Positions 26,738-35,749 of a DNA stretch of 64,000 nt are shown piece by piece. The position numbers and the translations under genes are program-made. Each line of letters starts with the position of its first letter. Positions within the stretch are counted from its first letter, which is position 1. The stretch spans positions 21,284 through 85,283 of the forward strand of contig NZ_FRCM01000014.1 in NCBI RefSeq assembly GCF_900142915.1, given 5' to 3'. The DNA is from Mucilaginibacter sp. OK098. Its GTDB lineage: Bacteria; Bacteroidota; Bacteroidia; Sphingobacteriales; Sphingobacteriaceae. The notes beneath the pieces are model-generated. The model was not told the DNA's origin. It saw only the letters and a list, made by a program, of their open reading frames with translations, and did no database searches.

Positions 26738-27777
26738 TTTAATTGTATTTGAAGATTAACGTTATAGATATTACTGGATTGATTGATATTAAGGTTGTGT
26801 TTACCGGGATATAACAGTTCCAGGCGCCTCTTTACATTGTTTAGGCCGATACCGTGGTTCTCATTTTCATAAGGCTCATGCGGGTCGTATGTATTACTCA
26901 CAAAAAAATCAAGCATCTTATGGTTGCTTTTTAACCGGATATTGATCACCGGATCAACCACATTTCCTGTTCCGTATTTAAATGCATTTTCAACAAAAGG
27001 GATCAGCAGCATTGGTTCAATGGTTTTTTCAGGTTCTATAATGTCAAAATCAAAATCAACCTGTACCTGGGTTCCGAAGCGCAGCATTTGCAGCTCGATA
27101 TAACTGCGCAAATAATCAGCCTTTTGCATCATGGTTACTTTTTCCTCGTCAGTTATATAAAGCAGGTAACGCAGCAGCTTTGAAAGCTGGATGAGTGTGG
27201 GCTCAACTGCCGAAGGGTTTAACCGTGATAGTGCAACCGCGCTGTTAATTACATTAAATATAAAATGCGGGCTTATTTGCGAGCGTAAAAAAGCCAGTTC
27301 AGAAACCAGGGCGGCGTTAGTGATATCCCGCTTGTTGCTAATTATCGCAAACTGATCGGCAAGATACCGGTAGGCAAAACCTGCAGCAGTAATAGCAGTT
27401 AACGGCAAGAGGTCAAAATTTACGAAGAAAGGAGGTTTTTGTAATCGCCCAAAAGGGTTAATTCCTCCCGAAAAGATCCTCACCGGCCTGGTATGAATAA
27501 GGATCAGGTCGAGCACTATGAACGACACCAGCAGCAAAGCAAAATATAGCCATACCTGCTTTTTTTTATTTAACACTACCGGGATGAGAAAAAACGCATT
27601 AAGGTAAAATTGAACCGCCAGCAGCAAATTGACAAAAACGAAATGCCATGGAGAAAATAACACGCGAAAATTCGGATCGCGTGGCCTTGAAAGAATGGGA
27701 GTGAATGTAATAAAAGCCCAAAATAGGAGGTGTAATAAGATCTCTATTATAACAGCCGGCTTTAAACGCTTAAACAT
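26734..27777 (-). CDS. LytS-like sensor histidine kinase (His_kinase/PF06580 type)
   Basis: 347 residues. Four membrane segments occupy about 9-150, with little periplasmic sequence, so sensing is probably within or near the membrane. The dimerisation and phospho-acceptor motif is FLRSQISPHFIFNVIN with His171, a variant of the usual NPHFLFN. An HATPase region follows with PMLLIPFVENAFKYG (N box) and HGIGLNNVKRRLELLYP (G box). Partner of the LytTR regulator at 26024-26737. Confidence 0.92.
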   Translation of the reverse strand: MFKRLKPAVIIEILLHLLFWAFITFTPILSRPRDPNFRVLFSPWHFVFVNLLLAVQFYLNAFFLIPVVLNKKKQVWLYFALLLVSFIVLDLILIHTRPVRIFSGGINPFGRLQKPPFFVNFDLLPLTAITAAGFAYRYLADQFAIISNKRDITNAALVSELAFLRSQISPHFIFNVINSAVALSRLNPSAVEPTLIQLSKLLRYLLYITDEEKVTMMQKADYLRSYIELQMLRFGTQVQVDFDFDIIEPEKTIEPMLLIPFVENAFKYGTGNVVDPVINIRLKSNHKMLDFFVSNTYDPHEPYENENHGIGLNNVKRRLELLYPGKHNLNINQSSNIYNVNLQIQLK

Positions 27778-28049
27778 TTTGATTAAGATTTAAAATGCAA
27801 TAAATCACTAATTGTGTCTGTAACAAGTGCAATTATCGCTATAAAACAGCGCAGGTTTTAATAACCGGGGCGCAGATGGGGGCTATTTAACACATTTTAA
27901 CTTATAACGGAAGTTAATACGCGATGCGGGCAACGTCATTAAGTTAAGAGAACGTTGGCGATAACTAACTACATAGCCATGTCCAATTGCCCAACCTAAA
28001 CGGCATAGCCCTCATGAACGCCTATTAAAAATAAACAACTGTGAATAAT

Positions 28050-28129
28050 CCTCCCCGGTTGGGAGGACTTGAAAAAAATAAACGCGGGCGAAGCTAAAGT
28101 CTCCCCAACCGGGGGAGATTTAGAGGGGA
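28050..28129. repeat. Imperfect inverted repeat related to that at 2814-2898
   Basis: The left arm CCTCCCCGGTTGGGAGG (28050-28066) and right arm CTCCCCAACCGGGGGAGA (28101-28118) are near-complements, separated by ~35 bases with the centre GCGGGCGAAGCTAAAG. That centre and the overall plan match the 85-bp element at 2814-2898. Confidence 0.6.
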
Positions 28130-28192
28130 CTCCAAGGCTTTGTGGGGAGCATTGTTTTTGTACTTTCCTTTAACAGAGTGACAGAAAGAAGA

Positions 28193-28223
28193 TTTGTTTG
28201 TCGTAATAATCCTGTTATTCTTG
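28193..28223 (+). promoter_or_regulatory. Candidate Bacteroidota promoter of the GH127-like gene
   Basis: TTTG (28193-28196), exactly 19 bases, then TATTCTTG (28216-28223), one mismatch from TAnnTTTG. The predicted start of transcription is about 45 bases before the ATG at 28275. Confidence 0.45.
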
Positions 28224-28274
28224 TTGGGCTGACAGTTAATTAACTAAATTTGAACTTCACGTATAACCAATTAT

Positions 28275-30344
28275 ATGAAAACCATACTTTCATTCTGTAG
28301 TAAAGCTATTGCTTTATCGTGCCTTGCATTATTAATAACAGTTAGCGGCAAAACATTTGCACAATCGGCTATTAATGTAAAACAGCTTGATAATAGTGGT
28401 CGCAATAGTTATTACGTGTCAAATAAAGCGCCGTTAAAACCACAATATTTTATAAAACTGCCGGTAACCGCCATACAACCCGGCGGCTGGTTAAAAAAAC
28501 AGCTGGAGTTGCAACGCGATGGCCTTACCGGCAACCTGGGTGAAATAAGCGTATGGCTTTCAAAAACTGATAATGCATGGGTAAACAAAAGCGGCAAAGG
28601 AAAATACGGATGGGAAGAGTTGCCTTATTGGCTGAAAGGATATGGCGATATGGCCTATATGCTGAAAGATCCCAAAATGCTGAAGGAAACAAAGTTCTGG
28701 ATTGAGGCGGTGATAAAGAATCAAAGAGCTAACGGAGATTTTGGTCCGCTTAATGAAACCAAACCCGGCAGGCGTGATCTGTGGGGGAACATGCCGATGC
28801 TTTGGTGCCTGCAATCATATTATGAATATTCGAAAGATGCGCGTGTGCTAAAACTGATGACCGCATATTATAAATATGAGCTAAACGTTCCGGATAGTTT
28901 ATTTTTAAAGGATTACTGGGAGAACAGCCGTGGTGGCGATAATTTGATCAGCGTTTACTGGCTGTATAATCGTACAGGCGAAAAGTGGCTGCTTAACCTC
29001 GCCACAAAAATTGATAAAAACACAGCCAACTGGCGACAGGCAAATAATTTACCAAACTGGCATAATGTGAACGTGGCACAATCTTTCCGCGAGCCGGCTA
29101 CCTTCTGGATGCAAAGTAAAGATCCGGCTGATTTGCAGGCCACCTATAACGATTTTAAGCTGATCCGTAATATTTATGGACAAGTACCGGGCGGGATGTT
29201 TGGGGCCGATGAAAATGCGCGCAAGGGCTATGATGATCCACGCCAGGCAGTTGAAACCTGCGGCATGGTTGAGCAAATGACATCGGATGAGTTTTTGCTG
29301 CAATATACCGGCGATACTTTTTGGGCAGACAACTGTGAAGATGTTGCTTTTAATACCTTTCCGGCAGCATTTATGCCTGATTATCGCGGACTGCGCTATT
29401 TAACAGCGCCCAACATGGTAGTAAGCGATAGCAAAAACCATTCGCCGGGGATTGATAACAATGGGCCGTTTTTAAACATGAACCCGTTCAGCAGTCGCTG
29501 CTGCCAGCACAATCATGCTGCCGGCTGGGTATATTATGCCGAAAACAGCTGGATGGCAACACCTGATAACGGACTGGCAGACCAGTTGTATTCGGAAGGC
29601 TCTGTTACCGCAAAAGCGGGAAATGGCAAGCTGGTAACTATTGTTACCACAACCAAATACCCTTTTAATGACCAGGTTGACCTTAAAATTTCAACTGCGG
29701 CCCCAAATGCATTCCCTATTTATTTGCGTGTACCGGCCTGGTGCAGCGGGGCAAGCCTTCAATTAAATGGCAAGTCAATAGCAGTTAATGCACAAAGCGG
29801 AGAATATATCAAGCTCAACAATAAATGGAAAAACGGCGACAGGATAACCCTGCACCTGCCGATGAAGATTCAAACCCGGGAATGGGAAAAGAACAAGAAC
29901 GGTGTGAGTGTAAACTACGGCCCGCTTACTTTTTCATTAAAAATTGATGAAAAGTATGTTAAAAACACCAATAGCAAAGAAACTGCGGTTGCCGATGCCA
30001 AATGGCAAGCAACAGCCGACCCGGCAAAGTGGCCTACTTTTGAAATTTATCCGGCCTCTGCCTGGAACTACGGATTGCTATTAAATAAGGATAATCCTGA
30101 TGAATCATTTGCGATTGAAAAAAGAGCCTGGCCAAAGGATAACAATCCGTTCACCAATACCAGCGCTCCTATAATACTGAGAGCAAAGGGCAAACAGATC
30201 ACCGACTGGAAGATTGATCAGTACGGCTTATGTGGGCTGTTGCCGCTTAGCCCGGTTAAAACTGCTGAACCACAAACCAGCCTTACACTGGTGCCAATGG
30301 GTGGTGCGCGTTTACGCATCTCATCATTCCCTGTAGTGGAGTAA
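28275..30344 (+). CDS. GH127/DUF1680-type beta-L-arabinofuranosidase, secreted
   Basis: 689 residues, signal peptide ending GKTFAQS. The (alpha/alpha)6 barrel occupies about 55-500 and a beta-sandwich the rest. GH127 uses a zinc-bound cysteine nucleophile; the reference enzyme HypBA1 has Glu-x-Cys and Cys-Cys motifs. Both are present here: ETC (Glu327, Cys329) and RCCQHN (Cys409, Cys410), with spacing close to that enzyme. Other landmarks are WEELPYWLKGYGDMAYM and SDEFLLQYTGDTFWADNCEDVAFNTFPA. The substrate is probably a terminal beta-L-arabinofuranoside, although related GH families (GH137, GH142, GH146) share parts of the fold. No SusCD or other glycosidase is adjacent, so it stands alone. 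It is convergent with the serine hydrolase gene downstream. Confidence 0.85.
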   Translation: MKTILSFCSKAIALSCLALLITVSGKTFAQSAINVKQLDNSGRNSYYVSNKAPLKPQYFIKLPVTAIQPGGWLKKQLELQRDGLTGNLGEISVWLSKTDNAWVNKSGKGKYGWEELPYWLKGYGDMAYMLKDPKMLKETKFWIEAVIKNQRANGDFGPLNETKPGRRDLWGNMPMLWCLQSYYEYSKDARVLKLMTAYYKYELNVPDSLFLKDYWENSRGGDNLISVYWLYNRTGEKWLLNLATKIDKNTANWRQANNLPNWHNVNVAQSFREPATFWMQSKDPADLQATYNDFKLIRNIYGQVPGGMFGADENARKGYDDPRQAVETCGMVEQMTSDEFLLQYTGDTFWADNCEDVAFNTFPAAFMPDYRGLRYLTAPNMVVSDSKNHSPGIDNNGPFLNMNPFSSRCCQHNHAAGWVYYAENSWMATPDNGLADQLYSEGSVTAKAGNGKLVTIVTTTKYPFNDQVDLKISTAAPNAFPIYLRVPAWCSGASLQLNGKSIAVNAQSGEYIKLNNKWKNGDRITLHLPMKIQTREWEKNKNGVSVNYGPLTFSLKIDEKYVKNTNSKETAVADAKWQATADPAKWPTFEIYPASAWNYGLLLNKDNPDESFAIEKRAWPKDNNPFTNTSAPIILRAKGKQITDWKIDQYGLCGLLPLSPVKTAEPQTSLTLVPMGGARLRISSFPVVE

Positions 30345-30362
30345 TAGCAATAATACAGTAAT

Positions 30363-30395
30363 GGCTTTGACAACTTTCTGAAATTTGTCAAAGCC
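30363..30395. terminator. Hairpin between convergent genes (likely shared terminator)
   Basis: Perfect 11-bp stem GGCTTTGACAA/TTGTCAAAGCC with an 11-base loop, placed between the + strand stop at 30344 and the - strand stop at 30407. Neither side has a strong T-run, so termination strength is uncertain. Confidence 0.5.
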
Positions 30396-30406
30396 AGCAT
30401 AATCAA

Positions 30407-31879
30407 TCAGGGTTTTAATTTCTTCAATTGCTCAACGGCATTTGCATTGGCCGGGTTAAGCGCCAAAGATTTTTGATAATATTCAATGGAAAGATCTTTA
30501 TCGCCTTTATCCATATAAGCCTCGGCCAGGCTGTCCCACGCATTGAAAGATGCAGGGAAATCAATTGTGTTTTGCATAAGTACAACAACGGCATCACCAA
30601 CCCTTTTTACATTAAGCAATTGATAACCAACATTATTCAGCTGCGCTTCAGTTATAATCTGACCATTATCCTTCTTTTGATCTTTCAGATAGTCTTTCAT
30701 AGCAGCTACCGCGCCTTTGCTGATTATAGAATTTAGCAGGATTTTGGCAGGCGCATTATATCGCTGGTAACCCAAATAAGTAAGGCCCGGATGTTCGCCG
30801 CCTATCGCATCGTCTAAAATTTCCTGTGCAAATGAAAGCCCGCTTTCACTATTTGCAAAAAACACTACAGCATCTTTTTGTTGTAAATATGCAGTGATGT
30901 ATCCTTTACTAAAACCGGAGTCACCCCAATGCCAAAAGGATTCTCCATGTGCTGTTTGCTCAAGCCCCCATCCTAATCCCCAGAAAGTATTGGGCGATTG
31001 CACGTTCAAACTAATCTGGGGCTTCATCATCTCCTCCCATGTTGCTTTTTTCAGAAGCCAGCCATTCATTACTGCTATTACAAATTTTGAATAATCTTCA
31101 GCGTTAGTCTGCAGGCTGCAGCAGGCTTCGCCATGCTCCCATTTGTATCGCTCGCTTATCACGCTACCCTGCCAGTTATGCCGGTAAGCTCGTAGTGAAT
31201 CATACCTGCTGGTCCATACATAGCTGCTCCTGGTCATATTCAAAGGCCCAAGGATAGTCTGCTGCATAAAGTCCTCAATCTTCATCCCTGTTATCTTTTC
31301 AACAACTTTAAAAAGATAGGTAATACCTACCGGCGAATACTGAAATTTCTCTCCCGGGTTAAACCCGAACCGCAATTTCTCCGAATCTTTACGTCCTGAA
31401 GGCTGTAAACCACTGGTATGACTCAGCAACATCCTTGGGGTAACCAGGTCAATTCGCGGGTCATCGCTAAACTCACGCTTATCATCAATATATTTATTCA
31501 GCGGGGTATCAAGGCTAAGTTTGCCTTCATCCACTAATTTTAAAACTGCATAAGCAAAAACTGGCTTAGTGAGTGAGTTTGCTTCAAAAATAGTTTCACC
31601 TGTCACCCGTTGTTTGGTTTCTGTATTCATCACACCAAATACACCGCTCCACACAAGCTTGCCATTACGGACCAATGCAACAGACATTCCCGGCACATTA
31701 GCTTTCTGCATAAGCAATGGGATATCTTTTTCAAGATGCTTAATTGCTTCATTTGTTGAAAAGCGTGGTGAAACTGACGGCTTTTCTGTCGTTTTTTCTT
31801 GAGTGAACGCCGGTTTTGGCATCAAATTCAGGACAATGCATCCCCAAATAGCCAATAAACTTATTTTGATGATCTTCAT
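30407..31879 (-). CDS. Serine hydrolase with C-terminal TPR region (tandem paralogue 3)
   Basis: 490 residues, signal peptide then a class C beta-lactamase-like domain (about 45-370) and a TPR-like C-terminus (about 395-490). The nucleophile motif is SLTK (in ANSLTKPVFAYAVL); the second motif reads YSP in place of Y-x-N; the third region is FWHWGDSGFSKGY. The last 50 residues, FNAWDSLAEAYMDKGDKDLSIEYYQKSLALNPANANAVEQL, form a TPR unit seen in the two genes upstream. The three genes lie head to tail with gaps of 22 and 29 bases and are likely one transcript. The substrate is unknown; peptidase or esterase is more likely than antibiotic resistance. Confidence 0.87.
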   Translation of the reverse strand: MKIIKISLLAIWGCIVLNLMPKPAFTQEKTTEKPSVSPRFSTNEAIKHLEKDIPLLMQKANVPGMSVALVRNGKLVWSGVFGVMNTETKQRVTGETIFEANSLTKPVFAYAVLKLVDEGKLSLDTPLNKYIDDKREFSDDPRIDLVTPRMLLSHTSGLQPSGRKDSEKLRFGFNPGEKFQYSPVGITYLFKVVEKITGMKIEDFMQQTILGPLNMTRSSYVWTSRYDSLRAYRHNWQGSVISERYKWEHGEACCSLQTNAEDYSKFVIAVMNGWLLKKATWEEMMKPQISLNVQSPNTFWGLGWGLEQTAHGESFWHWGDSGFSKGYITAYLQQKDAVVFFANSESGLSFAQEILDDAIGGEHPGLTYLGYQRYNAPAKILLNSIISKGAVAAMKDYLKDQKKDNGQIITEAQLNNVGYQLLNVKRVGDAVVVLMQNTIDFPASFNAWDSLAEAYMDKGDKDLSIEYYQKSLALNPANANAVEQLKKLKP

Positions 31880-31901
31880 AATAAAAAGTTTACGTTTTGT
31901 A

Positions 31902-33392
31902 TTATTCCAGGTGTTTCAGATGCTCTGTACCGTTTGTGTTTTTAGGATTTAATTCGAGCGAACGTTTGAAGTTTTTAATAGCTAACTCCTTGTTTCCCAT
32001 ATTTTCATAAGCCTCCGCCAGGCTGTCATAGGTGTTATAGCTATCCGGATAAAGGCTCACGTTTAATTTAAAGATCTCCAAAGCCTGTTCTTTTTTACCT
32101 TTTCCGGCAAGTGTATATGCCCAATTATTTAAGTCATTTTCTACCAGGTTAAAGCCGGAGTTGTTTTTCTTTAATTCGCCGACAACTTCAATGGCTTTCT
32201 CAAAGCCTCTTTTTTTTAATTCGTCAAGCAACTGGTTTATTGACGGTGAAAAGCCAAACCCATCAGATGCAATCTGGGCCGGGGTGTAAAAATTTTCGTT
32301 AAAGATCTTTTCAGCTATTTTACCAAGCTCGTTATTTGAAGTTTGTGAATATTCATTAGCAAGTAATACTACTCCAAAATTCTGTTCCGGGTAAAGCATA
32401 AAATAGGTGGTAAAGCCCAGGGTGGTTCCGTCATCATGGATGGTTAGTTTTCCGTCGCCTGTCTTATTAATGAACCAGTTTAGCCCAAGTGCAAAAACAT
32501 TCGCATCTCCCCATACAGGCTGATGCGTCATTTTTACTGCCGGGTCCTTTTCATCAAGCTGAAATTCCAGGTACTTTGCTAAATCCGCTATGCTTGAATG
32601 TAAGCCTCCGGCGGCCCATGCATCTTCAGGAATATTAGGCATTATCACTCCGTTACCATCATAGCCTGTAGCAAAAAGTTTCTCTTTGTTTGCGGGGATG
32701 GTCATAAAAGTATGATCCATTTTCAGTGGCCCGGTAATGTATTCTTTTATGAGTTCCTCGTAAGGCTTTTGATAAATGTTCTCTAAAATAATTCCCAACA
32801 ACTGGCCTGCAACATTTGAATGCCTTGGAAGTAACCCGGGTGTAGTATCCAGCTTTGCTTTGTATAAATCCTCCAGCAGGTTTGCTTTTGTATTGCCCTT
32901 ATGCAGCTTTGCAATTGCGAAAGACATAGAATCCGGGCTCACATTTTTAAATGCATCCGGCTTATCCGGCAGGTTATCAGGCAGGCGCGAAGTAAGATTT
33001 ACCAAATGAAGCAGTTGGATCGGTTTCCCGTTATATTCCAGGTTGGGGTAGTTTCCTCTCAGGTATTTGCGGATGTCATCATCAAGCTTTACCTTTTTCT
33101 CCAACACCGCATGCGCCAGCAAAAGGCTTCCAAATGTTTTGGTTATTGAGCCAATTTCATACAGTGTTTGCCCGGTTGGCTGCTGGTTTTTATCTTTTTT
33201 AATACTGCCATAGTTATACTGATATGTTTTACCATCCTTAATAACCCCGGCAGAAAACCCCACCCATGAATGGTCTTTTATAAAATCCCTGGCCGCATGG
33301 TCAACAATGGTATCCATTTTTTTACTATCCTGCGCAAAAGCGATGGACCCTGTGTAAATAAGTATGGTAATTATTATGGTTAGTTTTTTCAT
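31902..33392 (-). CDS. Serine hydrolase with C-terminal TPR region (tandem paralogue 2)
   Basis: 496 residues; signal peptide ending GSIAFAQ. The nucleophile motif is SITK (in EIGSITKTFGSLLL), the second motif is HSN (RHSNVAGQLLG) rather than YSN, and the third region is TIHDDGTTLGF. The C-terminal TPR portion reads NTYDSLAEAYENMGNKELAIKNFKRSLELNPKNTNGTEHLKHLE, almost the same as in the gene upstream at 33422-34882, so these two are the closest pair of the three. The region before the TPR (FGFSPSINQLLDELKKRGFEKAIEVV) is also shared. Confidence 0.88.
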   Translation of the reverse strand: MKKLTIIITILIYTGSIAFAQDSKKMDTIVDHAARDFIKDHSWVGFSAGVIKDGKTYQYNYGSIKKDKNQQPTGQTLYEIGSITKTFGSLLLAHAVLEKKVKLDDDIRKYLRGNYPNLEYNGKPIQLLHLVNLTSRLPDNLPDKPDAFKNVSPDSMSFAIAKLHKGNTKANLLEDLYKAKLDTTPGLLPRHSNVAGQLLGIILENIYQKPYEELIKEYITGPLKMDHTFMTIPANKEKLFATGYDGNGVIMPNIPEDAWAAGGLHSSIADLAKYLEFQLDEKDPAVKMTHQPVWGDANVFALGLNWFINKTGDGKLTIHDDGTTLGFTTYFMLYPEQNFGVVLLANEYSQTSNNELGKIAEKIFNENFYTPAQIASDGFGFSPSINQLLDELKKRGFEKAIEVVGELKKNNSGFNLVENDLNNWAYTLAGKGKKEQALEIFKLNVSLYPDSYNTYDSLAEAYENMGNKELAIKNFKRSLELNPKNTNGTEHLKHLE

Positions 33393-33421
33393 ATTTTAAG
33401 CGGATACTTAGGTTATGTGTA

Positions 33422-34882
33422 TTATTCAAGATGTTTCAGATGTTCTGCGGCGTTAGTGTTCCCGGGGTTTAGCTTCAATGATTGCTTAAACATCTTAATA
33501 GCATCATCTTTTTTCCCGCAGCCTTCTAACGCCTCCCCGTAGCTATCATATACATTCCAGCTTTGCGGGTATAAATTAATATTCAGTTTAAATATTTCCA
33601 GGGCTTCATTCTTTTTATCCTGTTCTATTAGTTTATATCCCCAGGCATTTAATTCGTTTTCAGGGAGCCGGTACCCTGGATCTTTTTTCTTTTCTTCCTC
33701 AACCACCTCAATTGCATGTTCAAAACCACGTTTAAGCAATTTTGAACGAAAGATCTTAATATCAGCGGGAAGGCCAAATCCGGTTGAAGCACTCATATCC
33801 GGAATATAATATCCTGCTACTTCATCAATAAAGGTCTCAGGATTTGAACCTGCCAGGTTGGTTAAAATAATTATAGCAAGATCGTCTTCGGGGTAAACAA
33901 AAAATGCAGACCGGGTCCCGCCAAACCCTCCAACTGCAAAATGTTCATGACGAGCTTTAACGGGCCATCCCAAGGCCCACGGACCTGGCTGTCCATTATT
34001 AAGCGTGCCTGGTGTCCACATCAAATTAAGTGTATTTGCTGATTTAAATAGCTTGCCTTTTTCAAGTGCAATTATCCAACGTGCTAATTCTGTTGCATTA
34101 CTGCAAATCCCTGAACCTGTTCGCAAAAAGTAAGGTATTGCATACTGAAAATTATGTTTTAATTTCCCTTCATCATACCTATATAAAGTTGCATTTCCCG
34201 GTACCACATCGTAAATATCCACAAACCCACTTTGCGCAGTTAATGGCATATCGGCGACATTGAATTGCCGCTCTGTTATAAAGCTGCTGAAAGATTTCCC
34301 ACTAAGCTTATCAATAATGCGGCCAAGCAAAAGATAATTGGTTTGATTGTAACTGAAGCGCTCACCAGGATTAAACTCCATCGGCAAAGTCTTTACTTTT
34401 GCCCAGGCCTTATCAGCGCCATCAACAATTGTTAGCGATGTGGCGGGATTAACAATATTTGGAATTCCTGAAGTATGGGTGAGCAATTGTTTAATAGTTA
34501 CCTGTTGCCAGGCAACAGGTAAGCTATCAAGGTATTTTGATACAGGTGCTGAAAGTTCAACCAGGCCATCCTCCATCAATTGCATTAAAGCGTTAGCAGT
34601 AAAAGATTTCGTAGCTGATGCAATCGAAAAGACTGTTTTGCTTGTTACCGGAATTGTATATTCAATATTTGCAAGGCCATACGATCCCGAATTGATAATT
34701 TTTCCATGTTGTATTATGGCAAACTGTAAACCAGGAATCCCCAGCTTTTTCATCCTTCTGATAAAAAAAGTACTTACGCTATCGGTTGGCTTTATAATTG
34801 TTCCGTTTTGCGCAATTACCGGCACCCGATTAAGGAGTAGTATAATTGCTGCAAAAAACAACAATCTAAAGTATTGCTTCAT
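33422..34882 (-). CDS. Serine hydrolase with C-terminal TPR region (tandem paralogue 1)
   Basis: 486 residues, signal peptide ending RVPVIAQ. The nucleophile motif is SATK (in SIASATKSFTANAL); the second motif is YNQ in FSYNQTNYLLLG where relatives usually have YSN; the third is HFAVGGFGGTRSAFF. The C-terminus repeats the shared linker GFGLPADIKIFRSKLLKRGFEHAIEVV and TPR WNVYDSYGEALEGCGKKDDAIKMFKQSLKLNPGNTNAAEHLKHLE. It is first in the three-gene set. The DUF4097 gene upstream ends only 38 bases away in the same direction, so the sigma-factor operon could read through into it. Confidence 0.88.
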   Translation of the reverse strand: MKQYFRLLFFAAIILLLNRVPVIAQNGTIIKPTDSVSTFFIRRMKKLGIPGLQFAIIQHGKIINSGSYGLANIEYTIPVTSKTVFSIASATKSFTANALMQLMEDGLVELSAPVSKYLDSLPVAWQQVTIKQLLTHTSGIPNIVNPATSLTIVDGADKAWAKVKTLPMEFNPGERFSYNQTNYLLLGRIIDKLSGKSFSSFITERQFNVADMPLTAQSGFVDIYDVVPGNATLYRYDEGKLKHNFQYAIPYFLRTGSGICSNATELARWIIALEKGKLFKSANTLNLMWTPGTLNNGQPGPWALGWPVKARHEHFAVGGFGGTRSAFFVYPEDDLAIIILTNLAGSNPETFIDEVAGYYIPDMSASTGFGLPADIKIFRSKLLKRGFEHAIEVVEEEKKKDPGYRLPENELNAWGYKLIEQDKKNEALEIFKLNINLYPQSWNVYDSYGEALEGCGKKDDAIKMFKQSLKLNPGNTNAAEHLKHLE

Positions 34883-34920
34883 ACGAAGGATTTATTTTAA
34901 TATGACCTTGAGACGAATTT

Positions 34921-35739
34921 TTATTTTGCTTTGCGGATATAAATATTGCCGTTCATATTTTTCATTAACATTTCGGGGCCGCCGCCATCAATTTTGCCAT
35001 ATACCCAATCTTCAAGCTTTAAGCTGTACATGCCCCCTTTGCTTCTACTTGTATGGGTTACATTTGGCTTATGCGGCTCGGCGGTTACATCAAAATCTGT
35101 ATAGATCTCGCCACGGTCTGATTTAAGCTTAACATTGGCCTTCAGGCTTGTGGGAAATGTAACATCTACATTACCGTTAAGCGTAGTAAAAGCCATAGGC
35201 GCTTTTGGGTCAATGCTCCTAAAGGTTACTATAACATTTCCGTTAACCGTATTTGCTACGACTGAGCCTGCGATACTGGTTAATTTAATACCGCCATTCA
35301 CGTTACTTATTTCAAGTTCACCGCTAATGTTGCTCGCCAAAATGTCGCCATCATTTACGGTTCCAAGCTTTAAGGCAACCTCATTTTGTGGAATTTTAAT
35401 TACCAGGTTTGTTGTTTTTCCTGCCTCGCCATGTACATTAACTTTATTATTGTTTTCTTCGGCCTGGATATCGGCTCTGCTGCCTGTTGATAAAGAATGC
35501 ATCCCATCGTGGGTTCTTACTCTAACTTTCTTATCCCCTTTTTCCTGTACGCCAATAATTATATCTTTCCCTTCATAGGTGGTTACAGTAATGGAACCAT
35601 CAACCAGGCCAACGTCAAGTTTATAGGGTTTGCCGGGCTGGCTTAGCGGGACTACCAACTGCTCCGCGGTTTGCGCCTGTAAACCTGTATTTATAAGCAT
35701 TGCTACAGCCAATGCTGCTATTATTTTTATCGTTTTCAT
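34921..35739 (-). CDS. DUF4097-like beta-helix protein, secreted (intact paralogue)
   Basis: 272 residues, signal peptide ending INTGLQAQ. The body is made of short repeated beta-strands typical of DUF4097 'head-bent' proteins: VDGSITVTTYEGKDIIIGVQEKG, ISGELEISNVNGGIKLTSIAG, SVVANTVNGNVIVTFR, PMAFTTLNGNVDVTFP. The C-terminal block runs GEIYTDFDVTAEPHKP ... MLMKNMNGNIYIRKAK. The function of this family is not known; members are commonly encoded after sigma/anti-sigma pairs and may sense or stabilise the cell envelope. It is the last gene of the sigma-factor operon and provides the template for reading the broken paralogue just upstream. Confidence 0.8.
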   Translation of the reverse strand: MKTIKIIAALAVAMLINTGLQAQTAEQLVVPLSQPGKPYKLDVGLVDGSITVTTYEGKDIIIGVQEKGDKKVRVRTHDGMHSLSTGSRADIQAEENNNKVNVHGEAGKTTNLVIKIPQNEVALKLGTVNDGDILASNISGELEISNVNGGIKLTSIAGSVVANTVNGNVIVTFRSIDPKAPMAFTTLNGNVDVTFPTSLKANVKLKSDRGEIYTDFDVTAEPHKPNVTHTSRSKGGMYSLKLEDWVYGKIDGGGPEMLMKNMNGNIYIRKAK

Positions 35740-35749
35740 ATCGCTGTCC

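Larger units (their letters stand above)
27778..28274. other. 497-base divergent intergenic region
   Basis: Lies between the - strand kinase and the + strand GH127-like gene. It holds an imperfect inverted repeat (28050-28129) and a candidate promoter for the GH127-like gene (28193-28223). The part 27780-28040 shows no supported gene or structure. Confidence 0.5.

Noticed and set aside
30407..34882. Antibiotic resistance by beta-lactamase
   Set aside because: The fold is shared by many esterases and peptidases, and the altered second motif does not support a resistance claim.
34440..35126. 228-residue + strand ORF
   Set aside because: Antisense to the first serine hydrolase and DUF4097 genes; no domain and no promoter.
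35135..35578. 147-residue + strand ORF
   Set aside because: Antisense to the DUF4097 gene; its hydrophobic look comes from the reversed beta-strand codons.
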